From NCBI GenBank assembly GCA_965224745.1, contig CBDCZY010000002.1, forward strand, positions 744,001 to 808,000: DNA of 64,000 nt, in the 5' to 3' direction. This DNA comes from CBDCZY01 sp965224745. GTDB taxonomy: Bacteria > Pseudomonadota > Gammaproteobacteria > Methylococcales > Methylomonadaceae. Each line of letters opens with the position of its first letter. Position 1 is the first letter of the stretch. The notes below the pieces were generated by a model, which did no database searches, had not been told where the DNA came from, and saw only the letters and a program-made list of their open reading frames with translations. Both the position numbers and the translations under genes were made by a program. Positions 28,746 through 39,095 of this stretch are shown one piece after another.

Positions 28746-29444
28746 ATGTCGACACCTTTTATCAAGTCCAATTATCAGAATAAGTCGAAGCTCAGACAAC
28801 CCATGGTTAAGAATCTAGCTTTCTCAAAACTTTACCAAACGCTATTGCTTTGCCTTGTTATGGTGGGGTTGTTAATTTTCGTAGAACAATTATCGCATCC
28901 GCCGTTCTCCTGGGACACAAGAATTTTAACGAGAGCATACAGCACAAGCGACCCTGTATTGGATCGCTTTTTTCTTATCATTACCTGGGCCGGTTCGTTG
29001 TCTTTCTTGATTCCAATGTCGATTAGTATTGCATGGGTATTGGTGAATCTTAAGTTTCATCTTGAAGCATGGTTATTAACACTTAGCTTAATCGGTGTCA
29101 GTATAATGACTAATCTTGCCAAAACGCTATTCGACAGGCACCGACCTGATCTTTATCCGTCTATCGGTTTATCACCGGAGAATGCTTCTTTTCCGAGCGG
29201 ACATACCACTCAAATTATGGCTTTTGTTTTCGCTTTATATATTGTCCTACGACGACTTAACGCTAATCACCTCAGCTGGTACACAGTCATAGCCAGCTTC
29301 CTGGCTTTAACAGTTGCGTATTCCCGAATTTATCTGCAAGTTCACTATCCGTCGGATGTCATTGCTGGTTTTATCATGGCGCCCATGTGGGTGCTCAGTG
29401 TGGTCAACGGTTTAAAGATTATTCAGAATAAATCTAACCGATAA
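28746..29444 (+). CDS. PAP2-family membrane phosphatase
   Basis: 232 residues with about six membrane helices. The three PAP2 signature motifs are present in order: KTLFDRHRP (KX6RP), FPSGH, and SRIYLQVHYPSD (SRX5HX3D). The enzyme likely dephosphorylates a lipid phosphate such as phosphatidic acid or undecaprenyl diphosphate on the periplasmic face. MITE B1 ends 34 nt before the ATG, so the native promoter may be displaced. Internal Met codons (for example MVKNLAF, residue 20) are alternative starts. Confidence 0.85.
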   Translation: MSTPFIKSNYQNKSKLRQPMVKNLAFSKLYQTLLLCLVMVGLLIFVEQLSHPPFSWDTRILTRAYSTSDPVLDRFFLIITWAGSLSFLIPMSISIAWVLVNLKFHLEAWLLTLSLIGVSIMTNLAKTLFDRHRPDLYPSIGLSPENASFPSGHTTQIMAFVFALYIVLRRLNANHLSWYTVIASFLALTVAYSRIYLQVHYPSDVIAGFIMAPMWVLSVVNGLKIIQNKSNR

Positions 29445-29765
29445 CGGCCTGTTAAAAAATATTTGGCGTCAGCAATGGGCATATATGATAACACCTGCAC
29501 CCTTTTGAAGCTGCTGGGGTTTCTAACCCATTGGGGCGGTTACTCTGATAAGGTTGGGGGTCACGGCTTCCATCTGAGCCAGAAGCAGTAGAAAACCTCA
29601 AACGAAGACCGGATATATGGAAGCATTATTTCTTTATGTTACGAGTAAATTTTTCTTGCAATACGGGGCGAACCATATGACCCTTCAATTTCATTGGTCT
29701 TTTTGAAATTCAACGTTACTTATTTTTTTTCGTTCGGGGAGTCTGCCAGCTAACTTGATTTTGCG
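29445..29765. other. Non-coding stretch
   Basis: No gene is supported. A GC-richer patch at about 29505-29600 with small dyads (GGGGTTTCTAACCC) resembles the 3' end of an IS605-type element, but no transposase or TnpB remnant could be read, so this is not asserted. Confidence 0.3.
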
Positions 29766-30113
29766 CTACGTGTTTGAGGTTGAAACATACGTATATCCAG
29801 CACTTCTAACTGTTGTATAAACGCTGGATTTGCCGGAGTCTTTTCATTTTTTTGCGTATTCTGGAAATATGCGTATCAATGCTACGATCAAAAGGATCAT
29901 TACCGAATTTATACTGATCTCAAGAAGATATTCACGACTTAACACACAGTTTGGAGAAGCTAGAAACTTCTCCAGTAGCTCATATTCCATACTAGTGAGA
30001 GGTAGATCGGAACCATTAGGGTCTATTAATTTACAACGAGCAGTATAAAGCACACAGGATCTCAATAGCATCTGGGTGGAATAACACTTACTTAAAGCAG
30101 CTTGAGCCATCAA
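29766..30113 (-). pseudogene. OmpR-type response regulator, DNA-binding domain remnant
   Basis: The minus strand reads the winged-helix signature DLPLTSMEYELLEKFLASPNC then VLSREYLLE. After a frameshift it continues NDPFDRSIDTHISRIRKKMK, and after another, VYTTVRSAGYTYVS, ending at a stop at 29766. The receiver domain is absent. It is a clear relic of a two-component regulator with at least two frameshifts. Confidence 0.7.
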
Positions 30114-30259
30114 GAGTCGTATCAGGTAGGTCTCTCGGTAATAACGAATTTATTTTGTCGAAATTTATCGCAACCAGTTTATCACCGGCACTGCTTCTTT
30201 TAATTCTTTTAATTGGTTAAGCCTTATGTAAGTGCCGTTTTTCTTAGTCCCCTAATTTT

Positions 30260-30637
30260 CTACGCCTTAAGCAAATTTACATTATATTGTGCTATTAAAC
30301 TATCTCTGCTCACTAAAATTAATTTCTCAATTTTAGCCTGAGCAATTAACATACGATCAAACGGGTCGTTGTGTAGATTGGGTAATTCGCCAGCCAGTTT
30401 GGCATGGTCAATGTTTATATCTAGTGGGGTAAAACGATGCAGGTGAATTTCTTCCTGTAAATTATCAGGGGCATTAAGTTTCCCCATCGCTTTTTTTATA
30501 CTGATTTCCCAGGCAGAAACAGCACTTACAAAGACTCCGTTTTTGCCATCGATGATGGCATTCCGAGCCTCCTCCGAAAGCATTGGATTATTTTCCAGTG
30601 CCCAAATTAAAGTATGAGTGTCGAGCAGCAGGTTCAT
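30260..30637 (-). CDS. PIN-domain toxin (VapC-like)
   Basis: 125 residues with the PIN acidic pocket: D in LLLDTHTLIW, E in SAWEISIKK, and DPFDRMLIAQA near residue 95. It probably cleaves RNA. It starts within the stop of the Phd-type antitoxin gene (TAATG), so the two are co-translated. The sequence is complete. Confidence 0.87.
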   Translation of the reverse strand: MNLLLDTHTLIWALENNPMLSEEARNAIIDGKNGVFVSAVSAWEISIKKAMGKLNAPDNLQEEIHLHRFTPLDINIDHAKLAGELPNLHNDPFDRMLIAQAKIEKLILVSRDSLIAQYNVNLLKA

Positions 30638-30894
30638 TATTTATCGGGAAAAAGAGTTCCGTTATAGAAACTGTCACTCAATTGCTCGTCTGGCTGGTCA
30701 AAATCTTTTGCCATTTCAACATTACCACTCCAGCTCCCTCCCAGTTCACGAGGTGATTCACTTTCTTTATAGGCCGATAAAATAGCAATGGGTTTGCCCG
30801 CTTTCCCAATAATAATTGGTTTATTGGTTTCTTGAACCGTTTTAATCAATGAAGACAAGCTGGCTTTTGCATCAGAAATATTGGTAATTTGCAT
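30637..30894 (-). CDS. Phd/YefM-type antitoxin
   Basis: 85 residues from the ATG at 30894, chosen because GAGGAGATGATTT precedes it; a longer frame to 30957 lacks such a site. The N-terminal TNISDAKASLSSLIKTVQ and IIGKAGKPIAILSAY are typical of Phd/YefM DNA-binding antitoxins that pair with PIN toxins. The C-terminal acidic part binds the toxin encoded directly downstream. Confidence 0.83.
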   Translation of the reverse strand: MQITNISDAKASLSSLIKTVQETNKPIIIGKAGKPIAILSAYKESESPRELGGSWSGNVEMAKDFDQPDEQLSDSFYNGTLFPDK

Positions 30895-30957
30895 ATAAAT
30901 CATCTCCTCATTGAAATTAATATTTATAAGTCTAGTCCGACCTGGTCTTCTTGTCAA

Positions 30958-31502
30958 TTAGTCTAGAAAGATCCGTTGGGTGCGGAATTATAGCGCAAAC
31001 TATTGATCTAACATATTTTTCTAGGATTAATAATGAAGGTTTTTGATAACAAGACGAAGATCAATGCTGATTTCTAAGGCAAGCCATTAAGGTGCTTAGT
31101 AGCTTGGCAGGTTTAATTGGTTTGAATAACAATAAAAGCTTATTTTCTTCCTTCAAATTTATAAATCCAAATTCATAGGGTAGGGGAATTCACGCAGTTA
31201 ATGTGTGAAATCACGTAAAACTATAATTTTGTCATTTTCTAGGTCAATGCAGCTCATTGAATAACAAAGGAACACAGAGTTGGTTTAATTGTTGCTTCCA
31301 ACATAAATGGATTTTGTACTGGTATTACTGAAAAACCACAGTAAAAAATCCTTTGGACTCAGATATTCCAATCACACTGGGGAAACATAACCTTACCAAA
31401 CTATACTCATTTTCGTATATCGGCTGAGTTAAAACAGGTTATGCCTTTGTGCTGGCATATCGCTAGGTTGTCTTAATACATTAACTAACCGGAAAAAAAT
31501 CA
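30958..31502. other. Intergenic stretch without visible genes
   Basis: About 550 bp, AT-rich. No convincing ORF, hairpin or repeat was found. It must contain the promoters of the divergent antitoxin and acylase genes. Confidence 0.4.
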
Positions 31503-34036
31503 ATGACCCATAATATCCAGACTCAAGGTTACTTTAGATGGTTGACCACACTGATGGTTACAACGCTTCTTTTTTTAGCTTTTGGCACACGCGATGTTCT
31601 TGCAAAAAATCTTGAACTTTCGGCGTTAGAATTGAGCAAAAACTTTAATTACACGTACCGCAATAATAGAGTGCTTCTTCGTCGGACCTCTCATGGAGTT
31701 GTGCATGTTACTGCTTCCGGCTACGCGGGTATCGGCTACGGGGTTGGTTATGCCTACACCCAGGATAATCGTTGTCTGCTCGCGCATCGCATCGCTGAAG
31801 TCAATGGCCGCCTTTCTGAGCAATTGGGCGCAGATGCACCCGTAAGAAGCGAAGTACACGATTTAACCTATACTGCTTTGCAATCAGATCACTACTACCG
31901 GGGTTGGTTTGATATTGAAAAGATACGCGCTGGATTTGAAAAGGGTGCACCTGAAGTACAGGAACTCGCAAAAGGTTATGCAGCAGGGGTAAACCGCTTT
32001 CTGAAGCGTCACTCCAGAGCCGAACCTTGTGCCGTTAAATTCAATGGAGAGGTTACCCAGGACGATGTTTATCGAATGTGGGTGGCTACGGCGAGCATTG
32101 CCAGCGGTGAAGTGTTGACGGGCCTGCTTCCCCATGCTGCCCCCTCTAGTTCATCGGCTACTGTGCAAGGCGGTACAGCTAAGAGTAAAATATACCCGGC
32201 GATACTAAAAAGGAGGCGAGCGTAGCTACTACTGCAACGCCTTTGGTCAATAAACTCTCTTCTGTTGGAAGTAACGCTTGGGCAATCGGTCGGGATGGCA
32301 CTCGACGTGGAAAATCAGTTCATTTGTATAATCCACATTTTCCTTGGGCCGGTATCCAACGACAATATATGGTACATGTTACCATTCCAGGAGAATTGAA
32401 CGCCATGGGTGTGACTCTTGGCGGGTTTCCTATCCCTATTTCCGGATTTACTGAAAACATAGCCTGGGGATTGACTTTTTCATCGGCCGCACGATATTCA
32501 TTGGCGGATCTTAAGCTTGAGGGTGATCCACTCACTTATAGCGTTGATGATGTATCCAAAAAAATTAGCACAGAGACCTTATCAATACCGGTACTGGGCG
32601 AGTCGGCTCCACGTCAAGTCCCTTTTTACCGTGCGGGAAATGATCCTATTATTGATGCTGATCCATTCTTTTTTGGCTGGTGGAACGATCCTAACAACCC
32701 AGGCCGTGCTTACGCTGCCCATGACGTTAACGCCGATAACACCCGCATTGTTGAGCAATTTCTGCGTGTAGCCCAAGCGAAAAATGTGCACGAATTACAA
32801 CACCAACTGGAAGCAATTCAGGGTGTGCCCTGGTCGTATGTTGTTGCCAGCGATGCACATGGCGATGTTTATTTTGGTGATGTCTCAGCCGTGCCAAATG
32901 TTTCTACTGCAGATGTTGTCAACTGTGTGGTATCAGCCGTTGGTGCATTTCATCTTCCGCATGGCATTGTTGTACTTGATGGAACCCGCGATGAATGTAC
33001 TTGGAACGACCTGATGCCGGCCTCTGAACAGCCACAAGCTATACGTTCTGATTATGTCGCAAACAGTAACAATACATACGAACTGCCGAACTTGGAACAA
33101 CGACTGACAGGCTTTTCTCCAATTTTGGGAACACCAGCGGATCCTTTGGATTTACGTGCCAATTTGGGGTTAAATATGATTACTGATCGATTGACCGGAA
33201 ATGACGGACTCGGCAAACCTGGCTTTACCAGAAGGTTGGCGCGTAAAGTTTTTCGTCAAGCACGTAACCGTGGTGGAGAACTGCTAGTTGACGGTATCAT
33301 TGCTGATTGTAAGGAAAACCCCGTTGGAAAATACAATGAGACCCAAGTTGATTTAAGCGAAGTTTGTGCCGCCCTCGAAAAATGGGATCGACGTAACACA
33401 GTTCGTAGTCGAGGCGCTGCAGTTTTCAGAGGCATCTGGATGGCATTGTCTGATGCACAAGTTGCTCACGATTCATTATTCCAAACCCCAGCATCCCTAG
33501 ACAACCCACTAAACACCCCGTCTGGTTATACCGCTGACTTGCTTGTTCGTACAGCTGTTCGCAATGCTCTTGCACGGGTCGCAGTAGCATTTAAGTCAAA
33601 GGGTATTTCGCCTGATGTCCGTTGGGGTAAGGTCAATAAGGTTACTACTCCTTCCGGTTCGTTTCCAATGCCGGGCGGTTTCTCTTCAGAAGGCATCTTC
33701 GATTCTATTGTTAGTGCTGACGCATTTTATACCTTTGACGGTTGGATCAGCACCTTAGATGGCAACGATCCTGATAGCCTCTATGGTTCGAGTTATTTCC
33801 ATGCGGTTTCACTTGGACCAAAAGGCCCGCGTGCGATTGGGGTTCTACCTTATAGCCAAGCGACTGAAAAAAATTCGCCCTGGTATCTCGACCAAGTTAA
33901 ACGCTGGTCTAAAAACAGATGGTTCAGATTTCCTTTTACCGAAAGACAAATCTACCGAGACCCGAATTTAAGGGTCAAACGATTAAAGATGCGTTTAGGA
34001 AACGACGCAACGGCAGCGAGTGAACCGAAGAAATAA
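31503..34036 (+). pseudogene. Penicillin/AHL acylase-family Ntn hydrolase, frameshifted in spacer
   Basis: About 844 residues. The signal peptide spans residues about 12-35. The alpha-chain signature RRTSHGVVHVTA and YGVGYAYTQDNRC follow, and the beta-chain begins at the nucleophile in SVGSNAWAIG (Ser becomes N-terminal after autocleavage). The family hydrolyses amide bonds such as those of acyl-homoserine lactones or beta-lactams, in the periplasm. The alpha and beta parts are in different frames: the first frame stops at 32223-32225. Adding one A to the A5 run at 32207-32211 restores one frame through the spacer peptide. An AGGAGG sits at the junction, so programmed frameshifting cannot be excluded, though a mutation or sequencing error is simpler. 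Confidence 0.75.
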
Positions 34037-34470
34037 GAAAGGACTTCGGCTTTTGGTCATTCCAAACCTGTTCCAGGTTTAGCGTTGAATTGACAAATGA
34101 GCTATTGATAGATTTTTCCGGTGACCTAAAACATGTCGATCAGGTCGGCCGGGAGAATCTTTTATCCAATGCGAAAGGGTTGCAGAACAGACTGAGGCAG
34201 ACATTTGTGAAACTCTCAATTGCAAAAAAGGAGCGTTGCCTGTCAGGAATTGTATAAAGAAGGCCTGAATATTGCATTTAATTTTAGGGAAGATGGTTCT
34301 CTATTGTCATTTTTGCACACATCGTGTAGCAACGCTTGGGCCACTGTTGTTTTGGAATGTTTTGTTTGCAAGACACAGGTTTAGTGCAATAAACATTCAG
34401 AGTAGTCCCGTTTGTCGACTGCAGAGGACGCCTTCCTCATTTTTTTATTTACACTAATTGAGGTATTCAA
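34037..34470. other. Intergenic stretch
   Basis: It contains a short hairpin AAACCTG-TTC-CAGGTTT just after the acylase gene (about 34066-34082) with no T run. Otherwise no gene is seen. Confidence 0.4.
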
Positions 34471-35112
34471 ATGTATGGAAATCTAGATTTTTACAGTAAA
34501 GTAACAGTACCGTATTCACAGGTTGTCAATAACATAAAGGCACATGTCGCAGATGTCAGTGAAACCGTTGAATTCAATGCAAAACTGCTTTATGCAGAAC
34601 CGAAAGCAACTTTGAACGACTGGTATAAAGACTGTGTCATTGTTGCCAGGAATGGTTATTCTCAGTTATCGGAGAATACAACCTCAATGTATAACGCTTC
34701 TATCTCGCAATTCAACACCTCAATGAAAGACGTTACCGTTGGTATTGACCAAACCGCCACCAGTTTCACATCCTTTGCCAACCGCCTGTATGCTAATCCG
34801 CAAATTGAACTATCAAAGCTTTATGACACCTTCACAGCAGGCGGCAATGCTTATTTAGATGAACTGAACAAAGTTGTTGCAGCTATCCCTGACCTAATAA
34901 ATGTTGGCTTGGTAAGCATTTTATCTTCATTCAATAAAAGCATAGACTGGAGCTCTGAATTGTTGGTTGGGACAGGTGAGTCTATATTACGTTTCATAAC
35001 AGGTTTTTATTTGCAGCCGGCAATAAGCGTTAACGTACTCAAATACGATCTTACTGAGTTTGGAATAAAGATACTCTCGTCGATGCTTAATGGGGCGCTA
35101 AAGATTTTGTGA
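34471..35112 (+). CDS. Helical phasin-like protein of unknown function
   Basis: 213 residues, rich in Ser, Thr, Asn and amphipathic helix, with no signal peptide and few charged clusters. Two internal segments resemble each other: FNAKLLYAEPKATLNDWYKD (residues about 36-55) and FANRLYANPQIELSKLYDTF (about 107-126). The composition recalls phasins or other granule- or surface-associated proteins, but no family is recognised. GAGG lies about 8 nt upstream of the ATG. Confidence 0.6.
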   Translation: MYGNLDFYSKVTVPYSQVVNNIKAHVADVSETVEFNAKLLYAEPKATLNDWYKDCVIVARNGYSQLSENTTSMYNASISQFNTSMKDVTVGIDQTATSFTSFANRLYANPQIELSKLYDTFTAGGNAYLDELNKVVAAIPDLINVGLVSILSSFNKSIDWSSELLVGTGESILRFITGFYLQPAISVNVLKYDLTEFGIKILSSMLNGALKIL

Positions 35113-35222
35113 TCTTCATTAACTTTTAATCACGACATTCTCAATAAGCAGGATGATGTTATTTGACATTCTATTTGCAGGAAGAATTTCTGTACTTACG
35201 GAAAGACAATCCGTAGTATTCA

Positions 35223-35819
35223 TTAGTTCTTCCGTACGTAGCGTAAAAACCAGTAGTCCAAGCTGACATAGCGGCCAGCGCCGTAAAAAAACAACACCAG
35301 CAGCATAATAATATAAGTAGCGGCAAATTCAATACCATTGTTTAGTACCACGAAGCTTCCATTTTCAGTCAACCAACTGTAGTTACCGTGTTGTTGCAAA
35401 ATATCTTTGGCACGATCAAGCCGTTCAATTGCCCCTGCGGTGCGTTCGGTAGCAAAGAAACCGGAACCTTCGGCAATGGCTAACCACCCGTTTTGCCAAT
35501 GGACGGTGATGGCAGCAACGACCATGGTGAACAACAGTGGTATAGAAATCCAACGGACCGCCAGTCCCAGCAGCAATAATATAGCACCCGCTAGCTCAAC
35601 ACCCGTCACCAAAAAAGCCAGCAACCATGGGAAAGGTAATCCTAAACCCCACTCTTCGTTACCGAACCAGGTAACGGTGTCTGCAAATGTGGCAAACTTT
35701 TTACTGCCGGCCATCCAGAAAACAGGTACCAAATACAAACGAATCAAAAGAGGAACAATAAAATCGAAACGAAGAGTCAGGTTTAAAAGCGTTTGTGCTT
35801 TATCAAAATAGGACAGCAT
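35223..35819 (-). CDS. DoxX-family membrane protein (HvfX-like)
   Basis: 198 residues with about four membrane helices and the DoxX core (RLYLVPVFWMAGSKKF, ELAGAILLLLGLAVR). A longer extracytoplasmic loop (residues about 108-155, GWLAIAEGSGFFA onward) is typical of the HvfX subgroup. It follows msrAB by 33 nt on the same strand with GGAGA before its ATG, so the two are probably co-transcribed. That suggests a role connected with envelope redox repair. Confidence 0.8.
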   Translation of the reverse strand: MLSYFDKAQTLLNLTLRFDFIVPLLIRLYLVPVFWMAGSKKFATFADTVTWFGNEEWGLGLPFPWLLAFLVTGVELAGAILLLLGLAVRWISIPLLFTMVVAAITVHWQNGWLAIAEGSGFFATERTAGAIERLDRAKDILQQHGNYSWLTENGSFVVLNNGIEFAATYIIMLLVLFFYGAGRYVSLDYWFLRYVRKN

Positions 35820-35852
35820 AGGTTCTCCGGGTTGAAGGTACTATGTGAGGGC

Positions 35853-36947
35853 TTACTTGGTATCAAAAAGATCTGCGAATTCATCGAAGCCTGAGGCTTG
35901 TAGTTCTTCTACTGGAATGAATCGCAACGCAGCTGAATTAAGGCAATAACGTAACCCTGTTGGTGCTGGACCATCAGTAAACAAATGCCCAAGATGCGAG
36001 TTACCGTACCGACTGCGCACTTCGGTGCGGGGATAAAGTAACTTATAATCGGTCTTTTCGATAATATGCTCCGCTTTTAGAGGTTTGGTAAAACTTGGCC
36101 AACCGGTACCAGATTTATATTTATCCTGCGAGCTAAAGAGCGGCTCGCCGGTAACAACATCGACAAAAATCCCTGGCCTGTTTTCATTCCAATATTGATT
36201 CTTGAACGGTTGTTCAGTGGCTTCTTGCTGAGTCACCTGATATTGCAGAGGGGTTAGTTGACTGCGTAATTCTTTATCCGATGGTTTAACGTATTTTTTT
36301 GATGCTTGGTTGCTGGGCAGTGTTAAATCCTTGCCCCAAGTTTTCGTGAGGTATTGATCCCGACCTGATCGGTAACGATAGTATTTATAGCGCACCGAAT
36401 TATTCCGATAATAGTCTTGATGATAATCTTCAGCTGCATAAAAGTTTTTTAACGGTACAATTTCCGTAACGATGGCTTGTTTATAACGTCCAGAGGCTTG
36501 TAACTGTTGTACAGAGTTTTCCGCCTCCTGCCTTTGCTGGTCGTCATGATAAAAAATAGCAGACCTATATTGCTCTCCGCGGTCAACAAATTGTCCTCCC
36601 GCATCGGTCGGATCGATCTGGCGCCAGAACGCTTCTAATAAATCACTATAACTAATCACATTAGGATCGTAATAAACCTGGACACTTTCCAAATGACCGG
36701 TAATTCCGGCGGATACTTGTTTATAAGTGGGTTGTTCGACATGGCCTCCGCTGTAACCTGAGACGACTTCGATAACTCCAAGCACTTTTTCAAAATCAGC
36801 TTCGACACACCAAAAACAGCCGCCGGCAAAGGTTGCCAACGATGCCTCAGACCTGTCTACAGTCAAGTTATTCTGCTTTGAATCTGCACACCCAACTATC
36901 AGCATGAGACTCGTTAAAAATATTAAAACCAATTTGTTTACTTTCAT
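35853..36947 (-). CDS. msrAB: Methionine sulfoxide reductase MsrAB lipoprotein
   Basis: 364 residues. A lipoprotein signal has its lipobox Cys at residue 20 (LIVGC). The MsrA domain (about 36-190) carries GCFWC with the catalytic Cys44. The MsrB domain (about 220-350) carries the catalytic RYCLN and HLGHLFTDGP. The structural-zinc CxxC pairs of many MsrB proteins are absent. The fusion repairs both S- and R-methionine sulfoxide in envelope proteins. Its downstream neighbour is the DoxX gene. OxyR, peroxiredoxin and glutathione reductase genes lie a few kb away. Confidence 0.93.
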   Translation of the reverse strand: MKVNKLVLIFLTSLMLIVGCADSKQNNLTVDRSEASLATFAGGCFWCVEADFEKVLGVIEVVSGYSGGHVEQPTYKQVSAGITGHLESVQVYYDPNVISYSDLLEAFWRQIDPTDAGGQFVDRGEQYRSAIFYHDDQQRQEAENSVQQLQASGRYKQAIVTEIVPLKNFYAAEDYHQDYYRNNSVRYKYYRYRSGRDQYLTKTWGKDLTLPSNQASKKYVKPSDKELRSQLTPLQYQVTQQEATEQPFKNQYWNENRPGIFVDVVTGEPLFSSQDKYKSGTGWPSFTKPLKAEHIIEKTDYKLLYPRTEVRSRYGNSHLGHLFTDGPAPTGLRYCLNSAALRFIPVEELQASGFDEFADLFDTK

Positions 36948-36968
36948 TAGGTAATCCTCTTCATGAGT

Positions 36969-37118
36969 CTATTTGACCATTTCAATCAAACCTACTGCCA
37001 CCGTAATGGGTACATTCTCGGGTGATTCGCATAAGGTCAGGAAAGCACGCATTTCAAATTTAACAATTCCTCCTAAACGTCCAGCTGTCGATACTGAGGT
37101 GAGTAATCTTGTTGCCAA
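36969..37118 (-). CDS. Possible small ORF upstream of msrAB
   Basis: 49 codons from a TTG (LATRLLTSVSTAGRLGG...), ending 21 nt before the msrAB start on the same strand. It shows no domain. A GTTTAGGAGG-like stretch lies inside it rather than before it. It could be a leader peptide or a remnant; support is weak. Confidence 0.22.
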   Translation of the reverse strand: MATRLLTSVSTAGRLGGIVKFEMRAFLTLCESPENVPITVAVGLIEMVK

Positions 37119-37330
37119 ATCAAATAATGTTTTTTACAGGTTTTTGATTAAATCGGGCGTTTTAATAGTCATTATATACTGGGCACATATCGCCACTATT
37201 CCACCCCAAGATCAACCATCTAATAAAACCATAAGATATGACACTCAAACTCAGCCAGGATTCCGTTGAAACAGCATTTATTTTTTCAAAGCTGGATGCT
37301 GGTCGAAAACAACATTGAATACATCGTTTA

Positions 37331-37489
37331 GGAGCGAAGATTTAATAATATCCGGAAGTTTGGCGCAGGATTTTTGTTCGTGTTCAAGGCGTAGAAACAG
37401 GCGCATAGCAGGCTACGCAACTTTTTCTACAACGTCGAAGACAGACAAAAAGACAAGTCAAGATGCGGATATTATTAAATCCTCGCTCC
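37331..37489. repeat. MITE family B, copy 2
   Basis: 159 bp with terminal repeats GGAGCGAAGATTTAATAATA at the left and its near complement at the right, flanked by TTA duplications (37328-37330 and 37490-37492). It differs from copy 3 at only a few positions. Confidence 0.88.
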
Positions 37490-37845
37490 TTAGCAACTAT
37501 TACAATGCTAATTGTTCAAGTCAACATTATAGTATTGACGTGGCTTAATTTACGAACTATCGCTTTAGCCTATAGAGTAGCAACATTATTTTTATATCAT
37601 TGAATGAACTAATAATCCAACACACATCAACTTAACGATTGATTACATTTTGTAACGTATCATCAGATTGTTGTGCCTGCCGAGAACATGCGCCAGATAC
37701 CGGGTAAAATACGAATAAAGAAAGCGTAAGCTCTCTTCAAACAATAAGCAGCTAATAAATGTGACATAGAAACACAAAGTCCGGGTATTATTAGACGTGT
37801 TTGTCCACCACCATCGCGATAACATTAGAAAACTGAAGGTTTGAT
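37490..37845. other. Intergenic stretch before the PepSY gene
   Basis: No gene is supported. A short minus-strand ORF at 37643-37825 lacks a domain or a ribosome-binding site. The promoter of the PepSY-like gene should lie here. Confidence 0.4.
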
Positions 37846-38298
37846 ATGAAAAGATTTATATTTATGGCAGCGTTGGCTACATGGCTAGCCAGTTTCCACG
37901 TACAAGCAACCAACATAGATCAGGACGAAATACCTGAATCAGTCATTGCCGGGTTGAAAGCAGACCATCCAGGCGCTAGAAATATCCACGTAACACGACA
38001 ACGACATTTCGGTTTGACCTTGTATGAAGTACAATTCAAAACGCATAGCTCACCGCATGAGGCTCTATTTGATACACGCGGAAAACCTTTTGGCCACGAA
38101 GAAACAGTAAAGCAGTTACCAAAAAAAGTCAGCAATAAACTAAAACAAGTGTTTAAAGACTTCAAAATTGAAAGTGCCGTGGGACTCCATCATCCTGATG
38201 GTCGTGTCGAGTATGAAATCGACTTGCGTACTGCAGGAGAACTTTGGGAAGTGGTTACCAATGAACAAGGCAGAATCCTTGTCAAAGAAAAGATTTGA
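37846..38298 (+). CDS. Exported PepSY-like protein
   Basis: 150 residues with a signal peptide (MKRFIFMAALATWLAS...HVQA-TN). Two repeats of the PepSY-like/DUF2874 pattern follow: VIAGLKADHPGARNIHVTR...YEVQF at about 33-70 and VFKDFKIESAVGL...VEYEIDL...WEVV at about 105-140. These periplasmic modules are often inhibitory or sensory; the partner is unknown. Good transcriptional spacing suggests it is followed by the TPR gene (95 nt). Confidence 0.7.
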   Translation: MKRFIFMAALATWLASFHVQATNIDQDEIPESVIAGLKADHPGARNIHVTRQRHFGLTLYEVQFKTHSSPHEALFDTRGKPFGHEETVKQLPKKVSNKLKQVFKDFKIESAVGLHHPDGRVEYEIDLRTAGELWEVVTNEQGRILVKEKI

Positions 38299-38393
38299 TA
38301 GGACAACATTTTTCGACGAAACATCAATTTTATTATATTTATTCAGCTCATCTAACTAATTCAGTTCAGAATTCACTACAAGAGGAGAAAAAC

Positions 38394-39077
38394 ATGTCAG
38401 TTCTAGGTTTTTTATCAGCCGGCGGCAAACTAAAAAAAGCAAAAAAACTAACGGTTGCTGCACGCAAAGAAGAAGGTGAAAAAGCGGATCAACTATTTAA
38501 AGAAGCCTATGAAAACTTTTCGGCAATCTCTCATTCGCATTCAGTTTATCCCGACGCATTGGCAACATGGGGTTTTGCTTTATACCATCAAGCACAAACC
38601 AAACCTGCCGATGAAGCTGTCAAAATATTTGAAGAGGCCATCGCAAAATTAACGACTTGCATGACCGTTGAACCCAAGCATCTAGGCGCAGCCATAGACG
38701 GTGGTGCAGCAATGATGGGTTTGGCTAAATTAAAAGGTGTCGGTTTAGATAATGAATTATATGTAAAGGCTCGAGAACTGTTCAACAAAGCAGAAGAAAT
38801 CCAAGAAGGTCCTGCGTCATATAACATCGCCTGCCTGTTCGCATTGCAGGGTGATGGTGATGCCTGTCTGGAAACACTTGAAAAAGCGAGAGATTTTGCC
38901 CATTTACCTGACGAGAATGACATACTCAATGATGACGACCTGAATAACGTTAAACAAATGGCCTGGTTCGATGAATTTATCGCATCGTTAACAGAGGAAG
39001 AAGAACAAATTGAAGAAGAAGACGATGAGGATGAAGACGAGGAAACTGCAGAAGAAACTGAAAAACCAGATAAGTAA
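38394..39077 (+). CDS. TPR-like cytoplasmic protein with acidic tail
   Basis: 227 residues from the ATG at 38394, selected for the strong AGAGGAGAA 5 nt upstream; the longer frame from 38295 overlaps the previous gene. Helical repeats resembling TPR motifs cover about residues 25-190 (PDALATWGFALYHQA, GPASYNIACLFALQ). The last 30 residues are almost entirely Glu and Asp. It is likely a protein-protein adaptor; the partner is unknown. Confidence 0.7.
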   Translation: MSVLGFLSAGGKLKKAKKLTVAARKEEGEKADQLFKEAYENFSAISHSHSVYPDALATWGFALYHQAQTKPADEAVKIFEEAIAKLTTCMTVEPKHLGAAIDGGAAMMGLAKLKGVGLDNELYVKARELFNKAEEIQEGPASYNIACLFALQGDGDACLETLEKARDFAHLPDENDILNDDDLNNVKQMAWFDEFIASLTEEEEQIEEEDDEDEDEETAEETEKPDK

Positions 39078-39095
39078 CAATTCAATTTAAGAAAA

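Noticed and set aside
29500..29610. Possible IS605/TnpB guide RNA end
   Set aside because: No TnpB or TnpA remnant and no second end could be found; the resemblance is impressionistic.
36973..37269. Plus-strand 98-codon ORF upstream of msrAB
   Set aside because: No ribosome-binding site or domain, and composition looks like a shadow of minus-strand and non-coding sequence.
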